NCBI GenBank assembly: GCA_963921825.1
Contig: OY997588.1
Location: 72,557,020 to 72,621,019, forward strand
Length of the DNA stretch: 64,000 bases
Reading direction: 5' to 3'
DNA from: Erodium maritimum
Lineage: Eukaryota > Streptophyta > Magnoliopsida > Geraniales > Geraniaceae
The notes beneath the pieces were generated by a model, which searched no databases, was not told where the DNA came from, and saw only the letters and a program-made list of their open reading frames with translations. The position numbers and the translations under genes are program-made. Shown here in pieces: positions 1 through 10,886 of the stretch; position 1 is the stretch's first letter, and every line of letters begins with the position of its first letter.

Positions 1-721
1 CAACTCCAAGTCCATGTCAACACCCGAAAAGCCACCAAATTACCTTTTCGCTTTTTCTTCGTCTTGAGTAAAAAATTACAATTTAATACACGACTCGCAG
101 GTCGGGAATAAATTTATATTACAAATAAGTGGTTCGACGATCACGCCTTGAAAGAATAATTACACGCTAACTCTAACGGCTCGCATGCCGTGAAAAGTGA
201 TAAATAATTAAAACGAGCTCGGGGCTATTATGTAGACCATGCCAACATCACATCACATATCGTGTTATCAAACAAGCATGTTATCATACATCATGTGATT
301 TTCTGGATTTATTTAATAGCCAAGTTTCGAAATTTTTTGATGCTCGGTTTATCGAAACCGTTCAAAATTGAAACTTTTGAACATTTGATTTTTTGAGTTT
401 GTCAAGACGGTTCCAAACTCTTCATGAATAACAAAACGGTTTGGCTCGACATATCAACCATCCAATGGTCATGCTTAGCCTAGCTCCGTCCAACGGAGCT
501 CCGTTCGGTCCCGGTTTCGGCTCCCCGAGAGTCCCGCTCCCGAGACCCGAAAAATCAATCTTTTTCAAAAAATTCAAGATTTGAAATAATTTTCAAAAAT
601 TCATTTTACATGCATTAAACCCATAAAAAAGAATTTAAAACATGTTATCAAACAGTTTGGCAAATTAACATGTCAAAACCGAAACTTTCAACACCGTCTT
701 GTGAATCCCGAAGGTAGCACG

Positions 722-733
722 GCTCTGATACCA
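722..733 (-). other. Primer-binding site of element E
   Basis: The reverse complement reads TGGTATCAGAGC, the standard Ty1/copia PBS that pairs with the 3' end of plant initiator tRNA-Met. It lies one base inside the LTR end, as in elements A, C and D. Confidence 0.9.
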
Positions 734-734
734 C

Positions 735-2422
735 TGTTGGGTCTTGAGGTAGGGTTGGAGATGAACCAACTCGCAGCGGAAAATCAATGAAAACCAAGAG
801 ACGATTAAAACCAAGAAAAAACTAACAAAGAATGGATTCACAAGAGAAAAATTCAGCACTATTTCTTACCAAAACAAGAACACCGGGTAACGAATGATTT
901 GGCTTGAGTCTCTAAGTCGCCTACGTATCCACATGGGAACCAAAGCCACGTAGTTCTTCTCTTTGAAGACTCAAGAACACAAAATGGAGATGAAAGCTCG
1001 CCTTGGCCGAAATTGGGGAGGGGAGGGAGAGAAAATTGTGTTTCTTATTATTTTCTTGTGTTTGTTATACTGAAAAAATATAACTTAAACATAACAAACC
1101 TCATACTTGTCAAACTAATAGCATGAGACAAGTATGATGTCAAGTAAGGTGTAAATAGGACAAAGTATGGCTAGACAAGATGGGGTTAGGTGGTGAATCA
1201 CCAACACCTTAATCCTTGTCTTGCTTACTTAGTACTAATTAATCAAGACTTGATTAATTAGTTCCATAGGCCTTGGTTGCATGGGCCTTTCATGGGCCTC
1301 TTGGAACATGGCCTGTGGCCATTTCAACCGAGGTCTCGTGATTCGCTCATCGCCTCCAAGCCTTCCATACCGGAAATGTCCAACATTATCCGACACGGTC
1401 AATCCCAAGACTCCAAGTCTTGTCTTGATCCGTAAAGTCCTATTCACTTATGGGCACATGACCCAAAACCCAGTTTTGGTCATGTCCCGAGACAACTCCC
1501 TTTTGGCCATTCTCCATAAATGTGTCAATGAGTTTCACCCTCCGATGTGACCCTTAGGTTTATGCATGTCAATATATCAACGTAAAATCTCATTTTACTT
1601 TATCCTATTTAAGTGGCAACTAACGAGACTTTAGTATTGTCTGACACTACATAACAAATCGACCCTGTCGATTCTAACCTTTCCGTCGTCCTTGTCGTTA
1701 TCCTTTTATCTCCGATATCCTGATTGAGATAAGGCATAGAGCCGCCATCCTTATTATTCTCAATCATTGTTCCTTGATATGTGATATGACTTAATATATG
1801 ATACCTAGTATCATGTGCATGGCCATGCTATTCTTTCAGTCACTCTCGATCAAGCGGCCGAGAACCGATATATTTCTCATACCGTAGTAAGAGGGATAAA
1901 TCCCTTAGCCGTCTTTCGTGTCACTCATGCAGTCCGTCCCCAAGCCAATCCTGGCCATTATGGAACCCATGTTACGGACAACGTTAGGCTCAGGTCAAAC
2001 TCAGTTGTTTACTGCATAGCGATCACAAAGACTCCTTGGTCTAAGGATACATGACAAGCTACGACAATGAATATGTTCATGACTTAATATATGGAACATA
2101 TTCATGTTGGGTCGTCCAATATCATGTCCCACATGATATCTATGATCAGACTCCGGAATCTCATTCCAATGACTAACATAACGTAAGCCATAAAGAGCCA
2201 TCTTTCATACTAGTCGCTTCTAGTGAAGCATTGTTGACTAGGGACCCATCGAGTGTGATCTATCTCGATATATGGTTCTATTCGCATGGTGGGCATAGAT
2301 CAGAGCACACATCGATATATTACACCAACACATAAGTAATATAAAGCCGCTTTAATTTTATTGTTAACGATGATATATACATTTGTACAATTAGGATTGA
2401 ACTACGGGCACTAAGACTAATA
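735..2422 (-). repeat. 5' LTR of element E
   Basis: The LTR starts TGTTGGGTCTTGAGG on the plus strand and ends CTAAGACTAATA, where the other copies end CTAAGACTAACA. It is 1688 bp, the same length as the other LTRs of the family. The ORFs inside it are conserved only because the DNA is repeated. The short palindrome with arms CTAATTAATCAAG and CTTGATTAATTAG is present near 1250. Confidence 0.9.
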
Positions 2423-2540
2423 GAACATACACTACTCCTTATATGCACTCATAATTAGGTAATGTTTTAGGAAGTTAAGTCAATTTCCTCACAATGCCTT
2501 CCATTTCCTTATCCTGCATATAACTCTGAACCACCTCAGT
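2423..2540 (-). pseudogene. Ty3/gypsy pol remnant, segment after RNase H
   Basis: On the minus strand this translates to a degenerate stretch with EVVQSYMQDKEMEGI followed by LPNYE, the region between RNase H and integrase in plant Ty3/gypsy polyproteins. It joins in frame with the end of the segment at 9309-9430 once LINE1 is taken out. It is cut on the left by element E. Confidence 0.6.
2524..2540. repeat. LINE1 target-site duplication, left copy
   Basis: The 17-bp sequence CTCTGAACCACCTCAGT occurs here and again, exactly, at 9309-9325. It abuts the poly-T (poly-A tail on the minus strand) of LINE1, the arrangement left by target-primed reverse transcription. Confidence 0.95.
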
Positions 2541-3319
2541 TTTTTTTTATCAGCAATTTTTGTTTTTTATAAAACCCTAGCTTTCGAAATGAAAGGCTTG
2601 GGCAAGGGATAAACCCTCAAAGTTACAAAACCATCACTGAACCATATCGGTTCCTTACACATTTTGGCTACCCAACTACCATTACAACCTTTGCACCTTT
2701 TTCTTCTCACCTTAACTTGGTTCTCCAAAACCCAACACTCAGCCTAGCTAATTTTGTAACCCAACAAGTAGCAAGAAACATCTAACAAAGATTACAACAA
2801 TTCTTTATGATCAGTTCACTCCAAAACAGTCCCAAGTTCCTGCAAAACACTTTAACAATACCACCTTGAATCTTTTTCACCTTCAGCAGCAAACAGGACA
2901 CCAACACAAAGCAGGACAAGTGAAGTATTAACCATCTTGATCAACAGCAGCAACATGAGTTCAAACAAGTCTTGAGTGGGTAAATTCTTCCAAACACAGG
3001 CCACCTTCAGCATTAGCACCAGCAAAGACTGCAGTAGAACCAGTGATGAGAAGTAAAGTCCCATGGAGAAATGGAACCTGTCCACTGCACCAAACAGAAA
3101 ATACAGTCCAAAAAGGACCAAAACACTCAACCTAAGAAAAGATGATTCTACCCTCACACCAAGACATACCAAGCAACAAAGATACCCCCACTCCCACTCC
3201 CACAAAACATAAACTGCACTGCTACCCCAAAAGAAAGACTAATGCCTTACCAGAAAACTCACATCACTCCCCAATTTAACCCACCCAACCCTTCCCTAAA
3301 GCCCCCCAAAACACAAATG
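2541..3319 (-). other. LINE1 3' UTR and poly-A tail
   Basis: This is the noncoding 3' tail after the ORF2 stop. It is G-rich on the coding strand and ends with a small hairpin (CTTTC, loop, GAAAG, at 2579-2597) about 40 bp before the A-tail. The same hairpin is present in LINE2 at 57260-57276. The open frame at 2852-3205 shows no known domain and I do not call it a gene. Confidence 0.75.
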
Positions 3320-6300
3320 TTACACCAACAACCTGTTAGAAGCACTCAAACCACAACTCTGAGGATTAGTCACCCAATCCAAAAATGAGAAGGATTGATT
3401 TTTCTTGAATTTGGCCCGTAATAGCTGGTAAGACATATTCTGAATTTGCTGCAAGACTTCATGAGGATGATCAAAGGAATTTCTAAAGATTAACTTGTTC
3501 CTATAGAGCCAAATCTTCCACAATGATATAAAGGCAATCAAACTCCAATGTGAGCTTTTGAAGTGTGCCCCCAAGTCCTTCCAAGACATAAACCAGTCTT
3601 TGATGTTTTCATTACAGGCTGTAGATAAACCCCACCATTCCAAGCAAAGAGACCAGATAGTCCAAGGAACATGACAGCCAATGAGTAAATGATCCATGTC
3701 CTCAGGTTCCTCTTGACAAAAAGGACACCAGATATTGTTGTTGTAAATTCCTCTAGCCAATAAGAAACATTTAGTTGGATAGCTTGCATACAAATCAGCC
3801 AAACAAAAGCTACAACCTTGGGTGGAAGGATTGGAGCCCAAAGTAATTCAGGCCAATTAAGATTGAGGGTTTGCTCATCATCCAATGCTTGATACATTCT
3901 CTGAACTGAAAAACCCCTGTGATCCAGCTTCCAAGACACCAAATCCTCACCATCTACTAAGTGAGGGAATTTATTTAGTAACTGAGATAGGATTACTAAT
4001 TGATCAACTTCCCAACCTCTCAAGTCCCTTCTGAACATTAATAACCATTGTCCTTGAGTACTGAAATGAGCAATAATCTCCTTCTTCTGGATACTGAGAT
4101 GAAAGAGTCTCTGAAACATGCACTTCAGTGGGATGTCAGCCAACCAAACATCCTCCCAAAAATATACAGAGTTACCTGATACCATTGTCCATTGTATACC
4201 ATGTGCTCCAAAAGCATTTGCAAATTTGGGACAAGTTAGTAATGACTCAACATGTCTAAGGAAGCACTGACCATTACTGAGAATGAATTTTGAGAGATCC
4301 CAAGAGTTTGGATCCCATCCATACTTGGAGCACAATAATCTCTTCCACAGAGAGTCGTTCTCCAGTGCAAATCTCCACCACCATCTTGCCAACAAAGCCA
4401 TGTTCATAATCTTCAAACTTTTAATTCCCAGACCTCCTTCTGCTTTTGGTCTGCACACTCTATCCCAACCACTTTATGTAGACCTTTTCTGTTGCTAATT
4501 CCATTCCAAAGAAATCTTCTTTGCCACATTTCCATTTCCACAATAACACCCTTTGGAGCCTTAAATAAGGACATGTAGTACAAGGGTAGAGAACTGAGAG
4601 ATGATTTAATGAGTGTGATCCTTCCTCCAAAGGACTTTGCTTTGTTTTTCCATAAGCTCAATTTAGCTTTAAACTTTCTAATAACAGGCTCCCATGTTTT
4701 CTTTCTTCTAGGATTGGCACCAAGTTGAAATCCCAAATAATCAAAGGGTAATTGAATTGATCTGAAACCAAGAATATCAGTGACCTCTTCTTCTGTGATT
4801 GATGCAGGATTGAGCAGCAGCACCTTGGATTTTTGAAATTTATCTTCAGACCAGTGGCTTCTTGTAAGCATTTGAGTATATGCTTTAAATTTATAACTTC
4901 TTGCCTCCCAGCTTGAATGAAAATCAAGGTGCCATCAGCAAATTGGAGGTGTGATATCTCTGGTCCACTTTCACAACATTTAACACCTTTGAACATTCCT
5001 TCCAGAATTCCTTTAGACATAAGTTGGTGCAGACTTTCAGCTATCAAGGAAAATAGCAAAGGGGATAGAGAGCACCCTTGTCTCAAGCCTCTTTCCAAGG
5101 AAAAATCACCAGTGGGAGATCCATTTATCAATACTGAGGACCAAGCATGCACACATTCAGAGATCCAAGATATCCAAAGTGATCCAAAACCCATTATTTC
5201 CAACAAATGTAGTAGAGCATCCCAATGTATATGGTCATAAGCCTTTTCAAAGTCTATTTTGAACACAATGATCTGCTGGCCAGTTTGTTTAATGTAGTGA
5301 ATGAGTTCAGAGGCTATAAGTATTCCATCCAGAATTTGTCTCCCAACTATAAAACCTGTCTGCACATCATGAACTAGACCACTCATCAGAGGCTTCAACC
5401 TTGCTGCAAGAAGTTTGGATATGACCTTGTAAGCACTGTGGATCAAACTAATAGGCCTAAAGTCATCCCAAGTTTCAGGAGCATTATTTTTTGGGATCAG
5501 TGTAATGAATGATTAGTTCAATCCTTTCCCCAAATGACCCCCCTCATGAAAATGTTGTATAAACTGAATGATGTCCACCTTAATGATCTCCCAACAAACC
5601 TGGTAGAACTTGAATGAGAAACCATCAGGGCCTGGAGATTTCTCCCCATTGCAAGATTTGATTGCCTTCAAAATTTCTACTTCTTCAAAGGGTGCCTCCA
5701 AACTATCTGCTTGAGCTCTAGATAAAGTGAGGAATGGTAATGTTGCAAGATTAATACACACCTCTTTCTTTTTTCTAGAATCTATTGGCAAAATGTGACT
5801 TGGCTAACTCTTTGATCTCCACTGGGTTGACCACTAATCTTCCACCCTCTAGTATTACACTGATCTTCTTACTGGTAAATCTAAAATTGGCAATTAAGTG
5901 GAAAAATTTTGAGCTTCTATTTGCCTCATTTGACCACTTTAGTCTGGCCTTCTGACACCACAATTTAGCTTGCAGTTTAAGCTTCTGAATGAGTTGAGCC
6001 TGTAATAAAGCTCTAGTGGCCAATTCAGTTGGGATTAGTCTAGTGTTCTCAGCTAACCCATCCAACACATCAATCTCCCTATGTAGATCATCTATAGCTT
6101 TGTAATGAAATTCCAGCCTCTATAGAAACTTCTGACGGACTTCAATTTAAACCACAGTCTATAAGAAGGAGAGCCACTGACTTGTATATTATCCCAGCAG
6201 CCTTTGGTGTCCTTGTAGAAATTTGGATGCTTAGTCCAAGCATTTATAAATTTAAATGGTCTGGGGCCCCAATCCAATACAGGATTGCTTAATAATATTG

Positions 6301-6973
6301 GTTTGTGATCAGAAATGCCTCTGGGGAGACACACTTGAGAGAGGCTTGTGAAAGTTGCTATTAGCTCTGGCTTGATCAAGAACCTGTCAATTCTAGAAGC
6401 ACTTGTTCTGGTGTTGAACCAGGTGAATTTTCCCCCAGATAATTGAAGATCCACCACTCCCAAGTTTGTTACAAAATCATTGAAATCCCTGAGATTAGCC
6501 AAAGAGTATTGTAAACCAGATTTTTCCCCAGGATCCAAAATAGCATTGAAATCACCTGCTACCATAAAGTTTGAATAAAGATCATCTCTTCTCAGTATAA
6601 TATCATACCATAATGTTGCTCTTGCTGGCACTGAACATGGGGCATACACATTAATCACTGAGATTTTGTAGTGAAGAGGTATGTAAATGCCTGACCTATA
6701 TAATGCATGATCATCCACAATTGTATTGTGTACTTCAAATAACTCCTTATTCCATATTGTTATTAGTCCTCCAGAGTTCCCTATTGTTGGAATGAAAGCA
6801 GCTTCCCACAGAGGTTTAAAACCACAACCCTCCAAGAAGAAACTAGGCAATTCTGATAATTTTGATTCTTGTATTAAAACCATTGAAACATGTTGCTTTA
6901 GACATAACCTTCTCAGAGCTCTTCTCTTTTGTCTTGAAGAAGCTACCCTCATGTTCCATGAGATAATTCTCAT
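3320..6973 (-). pseudogene. LINE1 ORF2: endonuclease-reverse transcriptase, frameshifted
   Basis: In an intact LINE this protein nicks target DNA and reverse transcribes the element RNA at the nick. The frame opens at 6973 with MRIISWNMR, the N-terminus of APE-type endonucleases. Endonuclease signatures are QESKL, GDFNAIL and GISDHKP (6092-6973). RT pieces follow: GEKSPGPDGF (5513-5791), FKIDFEKAYDHIHWD and GLRQGCSLSPLLF (4658-5446). A C-terminal zf-RVT-like zinc-binding segment has the form C-x2-C...H...C (WCPFCQEEPEDMDHLLIGC, 3320-3841). The frame changes several times (near 6080, 5785, 5480, 4860, 4440 and 3830). The RT active-site FADD is FADG here, so catalysis would be lost even without the frameshifts. 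ORF2 is about 1,218 codons long. Its ATG overlaps the ORF1 stop as ATGA. Confidence 0.9.
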
Positions 6974-9024
6974 GGTGAAGATAATCTCTGAGTGTGAATC
7001 AGAGATGTACCTCTTTCTTCTTCAGCTTCTTCCAAATCACAGTAGTCCTCCTCAGAAGATCCTTCCAGTTCCACTGCTTGATTGCCCTCTTCCTCCAAGT
7101 TATCAAATTGAGAAGCAACTAAATCATCATCAATATATTCCTTAAGTCCCAATGCTTTGCAAAAGTCCCAAGTTCCTTCACCATCTTGTTTAAAACTTTG
7201 TACTGATCTCTTCCCTTTTAATGCAGCTGATTTTTGTATGGCAATTGGTGTAGGTAATTTAGACTTTGATCTTGTGTTATATGCAGTAATGCTACTTCCT
7301 TTAACCCTTGTAGTAGTGGGACCCTTCTTGTCAACCAAAATTTGATTAGAAGGACCTAATTTTGGTTTTGAAACTTTAATCCCCCCCAAAACCAAATTAT
7401 GCTGTTCCTTGGGGCCCATTTGTGTAAGAGAAATTGTAGTCTCATTAATGTTAATAACTTCCAATGCTTCAATGTGACCTTGTGCAAGCTGTGGAGTCCC
7501 ATTTGTGGGTGCCAAATGCAAAGTTTGAATTTCTTGACCTTCAGTACTCATGACCCTGGCCGAAACAGTGTTTACAAAGTTTGAGTCTTCTCCTTGAACT
7601 GAATCCATGGCAATAAGAATTTCTTTGAAAGATGCTGAGTGTTGAGAAGGCGGACTATTGAGGCCATGACTAGGAGTGAATAATGATGGGAAATTGTCTT
7701 CAGTTGCAATCAGTGAGGGTACAATGACTTCCTCCAAGGTCCTAGAAGTGTCTCTCAGTTATGTGACATTAATACCCTGAGGGTTGGCAGGAGAAAGTTC
7801 CAACCCTTGTTCAACACCTTCACCAACCTACAGAGAATGTTCCAACAAAAGATCATCAACACCAACCACCACATTAACTTCTTCTGTGTCTTCGACAATC
7901 ATCTGAGATACATCAAGTGGCCCAATTGGTAGCTGAGTGTCCTTTGTCCCAATAACCCCATGACTACTGGAAAGATCATCGTCAGAGTTTTGTGAATCTG
8001 AGGAGGATTTGTCCCAAATGATAGGTGTATAGAAAATTGGTAAAGTTGAGCTCTCAATGGAACAAATCATAACGTTGCTCATCTTACTTTCCAATTCCAA
8101 ACCAGTCTCCTTGTACACCTTAATGTATTCCTGTGAGTGGATCAAAACAAAAGCTACGTCCAACACAATCCCTGCCTTTGAAACCGGATGGATGGCTACA
8201 ACAGTTCCCAAATCTTGGGTGATAGCTTCAAAAGTTTCTGAACACCAACCCAAAATTGGGACTCCATGTATCACCACCCAAGTAAACTTGCCTCCTTCCT
8301 TGCATAAGTGGGTTTTATTGTCCAAAACAGTCATCCAATGTCTCAACCAACCTGCATCTTCTTTAAGAGCCTCTCTTTCAGTTTGTTCCTCCGGAAAAAG
8401 GATCAAAACCACCCTGTTCCCCAGAGATTTGATGATGATCTCATTGTCCCTTTCCGCCTTAAAATCTTCCATTATTGCCTCAACAGAGAAGTTTTTGTGA
8501 AGAATAGCAAGGTGACCTTTCTCCAGTAACGGTGTATGGGCTTCCACCACTCTTCCAATTGCAAAACCAGGCCTCACCTCCTCATAGCTTTGAGTATGAA
8601 CTTTTTCTTTTTGTTTCCAATTGACACGAAGATCCCTACCCCTGTTGTAGTGTTGTCTGTTCCAAGCTTTAGCCACAAACAATCTATAGCCTTTTAATAC
8701 AAACCCATTGAAATTTTCGATTCCTCTCTCAAAGGCTTCCAGTGTAGCAAAGGTAACAAAACCGAACCATTTTCCTCTCAGATTAGGATTAGGTATCGTA
8801 TCCACTTTGATAATATTACCACATTCCTGGAAGAGATTCTGAAGCCAAGTCGCCGATGTTCTTGGCGGGAGATTGTGTACAAAGAGTCGAAACTCTTGCA
8901 CACCTTTGTTGCTGTCCTCCCCAGAGGTTGGTCGTTGTGAAGGTACAACCACAGACTTGAGTCTCCCAGCTTCCAATTGGCGTTCAAAACCCGGAGGAGG
9001 TCCTGTAGCCGATGAAGAGGCCAT
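6970..9024 (-). pseudogene. LINE1 ORF1: RRM-containing RNA-binding protein, two premature stops
   Basis: ORF1 of plant LINEs binds element RNA. I chose the ATG at 9024 because MASSSATGPPPGFE matches the start of the LINE2 copy, MVSSSATGPPPGFE at 21733; the open frame itself extends to 9069. An RRM covers roughly residues 45-125, with RNP2-like RLFVHNLP and RNP1-like GKWFGFVTF. A DUF4283-like domain follows (about residues 165-320, with GVPILGWCSETFEAI and LDVAFVLIHS), then an acidic low-complexity tail. The frame is uninterrupted except for in-frame stops at 7828-7830 (TAG) and 7759-7761 (TAA). Total length would be about 684 codons, as in LINE2. No CCHC knuckle is visible. Confidence 0.88.
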
Positions 9025-9308
9025 GAAGTTACAATGTGAAAAGACGTCGAACAAGAGCTCTGAAACCACGAAGTTCTTACCAAAGTGAAGAATGTAGAAA
9101 GAGAAAGAAGAAGGTCAAAGGAGGAGACGCGCTGACGGTGGTCCGGAGGCAGGCTGAGATGCCCCCATGGACACTACATCGCCACAGAAACAAGAAGAAT
9201 CAGAAGAGAAAGAAGAAGCGAAGAACACCGTGAAGAACAATGAAGAACAACAACGATACTGTAGCACTTTTACTGTATCAGTTGAGAGCGTTTGTGTTAT
9301 CAATCATG
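9025..9308 (-). other. LINE1 5' UTR
   Basis: This is the noncoding leader between the TSD and the ORF1 start. It is rich in CTTCTT runs on the minus strand. In plant LINEs the internal promoter is expected here, but I cannot recognise a specific element. Confidence 0.6.
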
Positions 9309-9325
9309 CTCTGAACCACCTCAGT
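9309..9325. repeat. LINE1 target-site duplication, right copy
   Basis: A perfect 17-bp match to 2524-2540. It fixes the 5' end of LINE1 at 9308 and shows that the copy was not 5'-truncated to any large extent. Confidence 0.95.
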
Positions 9326-10545
9326 GATCCATGTAGGAACTAGATTTGATATCTCATTACACTCATCATATGGAAGCCAAGTTTTCCTTCCCTTTTTTTT
9401 GTATTCAATAGTATAGTTGAGGCCCATGAGCTTAGCCAGCCACTTGTGCTAGAAGGAGGTTGTAAGCTTGTGATCCAACAAGAACTTGAGAGCCTCTTGA
9501 TCTATTCGAATCACAAAGGGAGTTGCTCAAATGTAATGCCTCCCTTTCTGGTTGGTTGTGATGAAAGCTAGCAATTCCTTTTCGTAAGTATAAAAGACCC
9601 TTCCTCTTTCCCACATATCCTTTCTCATGTATGAAATGGGTTGACCCTTCTGCATTAGCACACCCTCCATATCATGATCACTTGCATCAGTCTCTATCAC
9701 AAATGGCATAGAGGAATCTTGCAGCTTGAGTACTAATGTGGATGCCATAGCAGCTTTGAGCAACTCAAAACTAGGTTGTGCTTCCTCAAACCACTCAAAA
9801 GAGCCTTTTTTCAAAAAGAAAAATTAGACAAGGGTCTAGCCAGCACACCATAGTGTTGCACAGGTTTCCTATATTATCCAATAAACCCTAAGAACCATCT
9901 CGATGCCTTGATGTTCTTGGATATATGCCATTGAACCATAGCTTCAATCCTAGTAGGATTAGTTTCCACTCATCTTTCCAGAAATGATGTCCCAAATACT
10001 CAATTTGAGTTTGGCCGAAAGCATATTTGCTCATCTTGGCATATAATTGATTATCTCTCAGCCTTTGCAGCACCAACTGAACATGCTCTAAGTGTTGCTC
10101 CCAGCTACTGCTATAAATAAGGATATCATAAAAGAACACAAGGAAAATATTCCTTTAAAACAATCCTACAGAACTTGAGGCATAAGTGCCTGGAAACTTT
10201 GTGGGGCATTGGTGAGCCCAAAGGGTGTCACCCTGAACTGATAGTGCCCCATGTGAGTTTTGAAAGCAATCTTGAACTCATTTCCCTCTTTCAACCAGAT
10301 CCGATGGTACCCATACCTAAGATCAATCTTAGAAAATTAGCAGCTACCTTGCAACTCATCAAGCAGTTCATCAACTGTGGGGATGGAAAATGTATCCTTC
10401 ATAGTTTGTTCATTCAATTGTTCGTAGTTAAAACACATCCTTCATATTCTATCTTTGTTTGTTTACAAGAAGTACTAGAAATAGTATGGGTTGTGGCTCC
10501 TGTGGATTGCCCCAACCTCTAGTATTTTTGTAATGAGGCCTTGAA

Positions 10546-10558
10546 TCACATTCTTCTG
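10546..10558. repeat. LINE2 target-site duplication, left copy
   Basis: TCACATTCTTCTG occurs here and at 57321-57333, where it directly follows the LINE2 A-tail. The gypsy reading frame (SLEQKNVIQGL) runs across the site when one copy and LINE2 are removed, which confirms the pairing across 47 kb. Confidence 0.93.
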
Positions 10559-10886
10559 TCAGGAGCTCTGACTGAATCATGTTCTTCTTTGTTCATCAAT
10601 TTTCTTCGGTTCTCTCTTCAAGATCAGTGGTTTGAGGACCTCCCGTTACTCCTGTTTGGGTGTTGTGTCCAGGGTGATCCTTAAGGATCATCGGGCCACC
10701 CTGGTTCTCTACAATTTGAGTGCTCTGTATGTGCTACAATGCTTTTCTTCCTGTTCTGAGAAAATCTCTCTAGAGCTACAGTGTCTTCTTCTAGTGTTCA
10801 TCTTGTTCATCACTTCCATTGAAGATCATCAAGAGTTATGAGGCATGGTTAGTTGATATTGGTGTAGTGCTCTGGGTGGAACTCTC
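10559..10886 (+). other. LINE2 5' UTR, proximal part
   Basis: This is the leader of LINE2 from its TSD to the insertion of element B. It is pyrimidine-rich and has no coding frame I trust. The leader resumes at 21681-21732 directly before the ORF1 ATG. Confidence 0.7.
10882..10886. repeat. TSD of element B, left copy
   Basis: CTCTC here matches CTCTC at 21681-21685, outside the two LTR ends of B. A 5-bp duplication is the norm for Ty1/copia integrase. Confidence 0.88.

Larger units (their letters stand above)
1..2422 (-). mobile_element. Copia element E, 5' part only (leader, PBS, 5' LTR), truncated by window edge
   Basis: This is a minus-strand member of the same Ty1/copia family as A, B, C and D. 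Bases 1-734 are the reverse complement of the family's untranslated leader (compare 14591-15370), 722-733 is the PBS, and 735-2422 is a full 1688-bp LTR. The coding part lies beyond the left edge. It is visibly more diverged from the other copies than they are from each other, so it is probably an older insertion. Its outer LTR end reads TA instead of CA. A target-site duplication cannot be checked because only one end is in the window. Confidence 0.9.
2541..9308 (-). mobile_element. LINE1, full-length non-LTR retrotransposon with TSD
   Basis: A complete but inactive plant LINE on the minus strand. From its 5' end (9308) it has a 5' UTR, an ORF1 with an RRM, an ORF2 with APE-type endonuclease and reverse transcriptase, a 780-bp 3' UTR and a short poly-A tail (poly-T at 2541-2549). 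A perfect 17-bp TSD flanks it. It inserted into the Ty3/gypsy element between the RNase H and integrase regions. LINE2 (plus strand, 10559-57320) belongs to the same family. All coding frames are broken. Confidence 0.93.
9309..10558 (-). pseudogene. Ty3/gypsy pol remnant: RT and RNase H
   Basis: In minus-strand order it starts at 10558. The RT region (10558-9890) includes FFYDILIYSSSWEQHLEHV and IEYLGHHF, matching the gypsy FDDILIYS and YLGH motifs; the expected catalytic DD reads YD. RNase H follows at 9527-9814, with FVIETDASDHD and YTYEKELLAFI. The connection domain, with GLNYTIEYKK, lies near 9420. The gypsy RT start (QKNVIQGLITKILEVGAI) is at the right end and continues directly into 57321 onward when LINE2 is removed. 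Several frameshifts and stops are present. It is a host for the LINE insertions and is not functional. Confidence 0.88.

Noticed and set aside
722..733. tRNA-Met gene fragments at the TGGTATCAGAGC sites
   Set aside because: Only the 12-nt PBS complement is present, always next to an LTR. There is no tRNA body.
2852..3205. 117-aa frame in the LINE1 3' UTR as a third LINE ORF
   Set aside because: It is low-complexity and hydrophobic, has no start context or domain, and the LINE2 UTR does not keep an equivalent frame.
9309..10558. RT and RNase H remnants as an endogenous pararetrovirus
   Set aside because: The gag-protease-RT-RNase H order, connection domain and sequence after RNase H fit a Ty3/gypsy retrotransposon. 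No movement-protein or coat features are seen.
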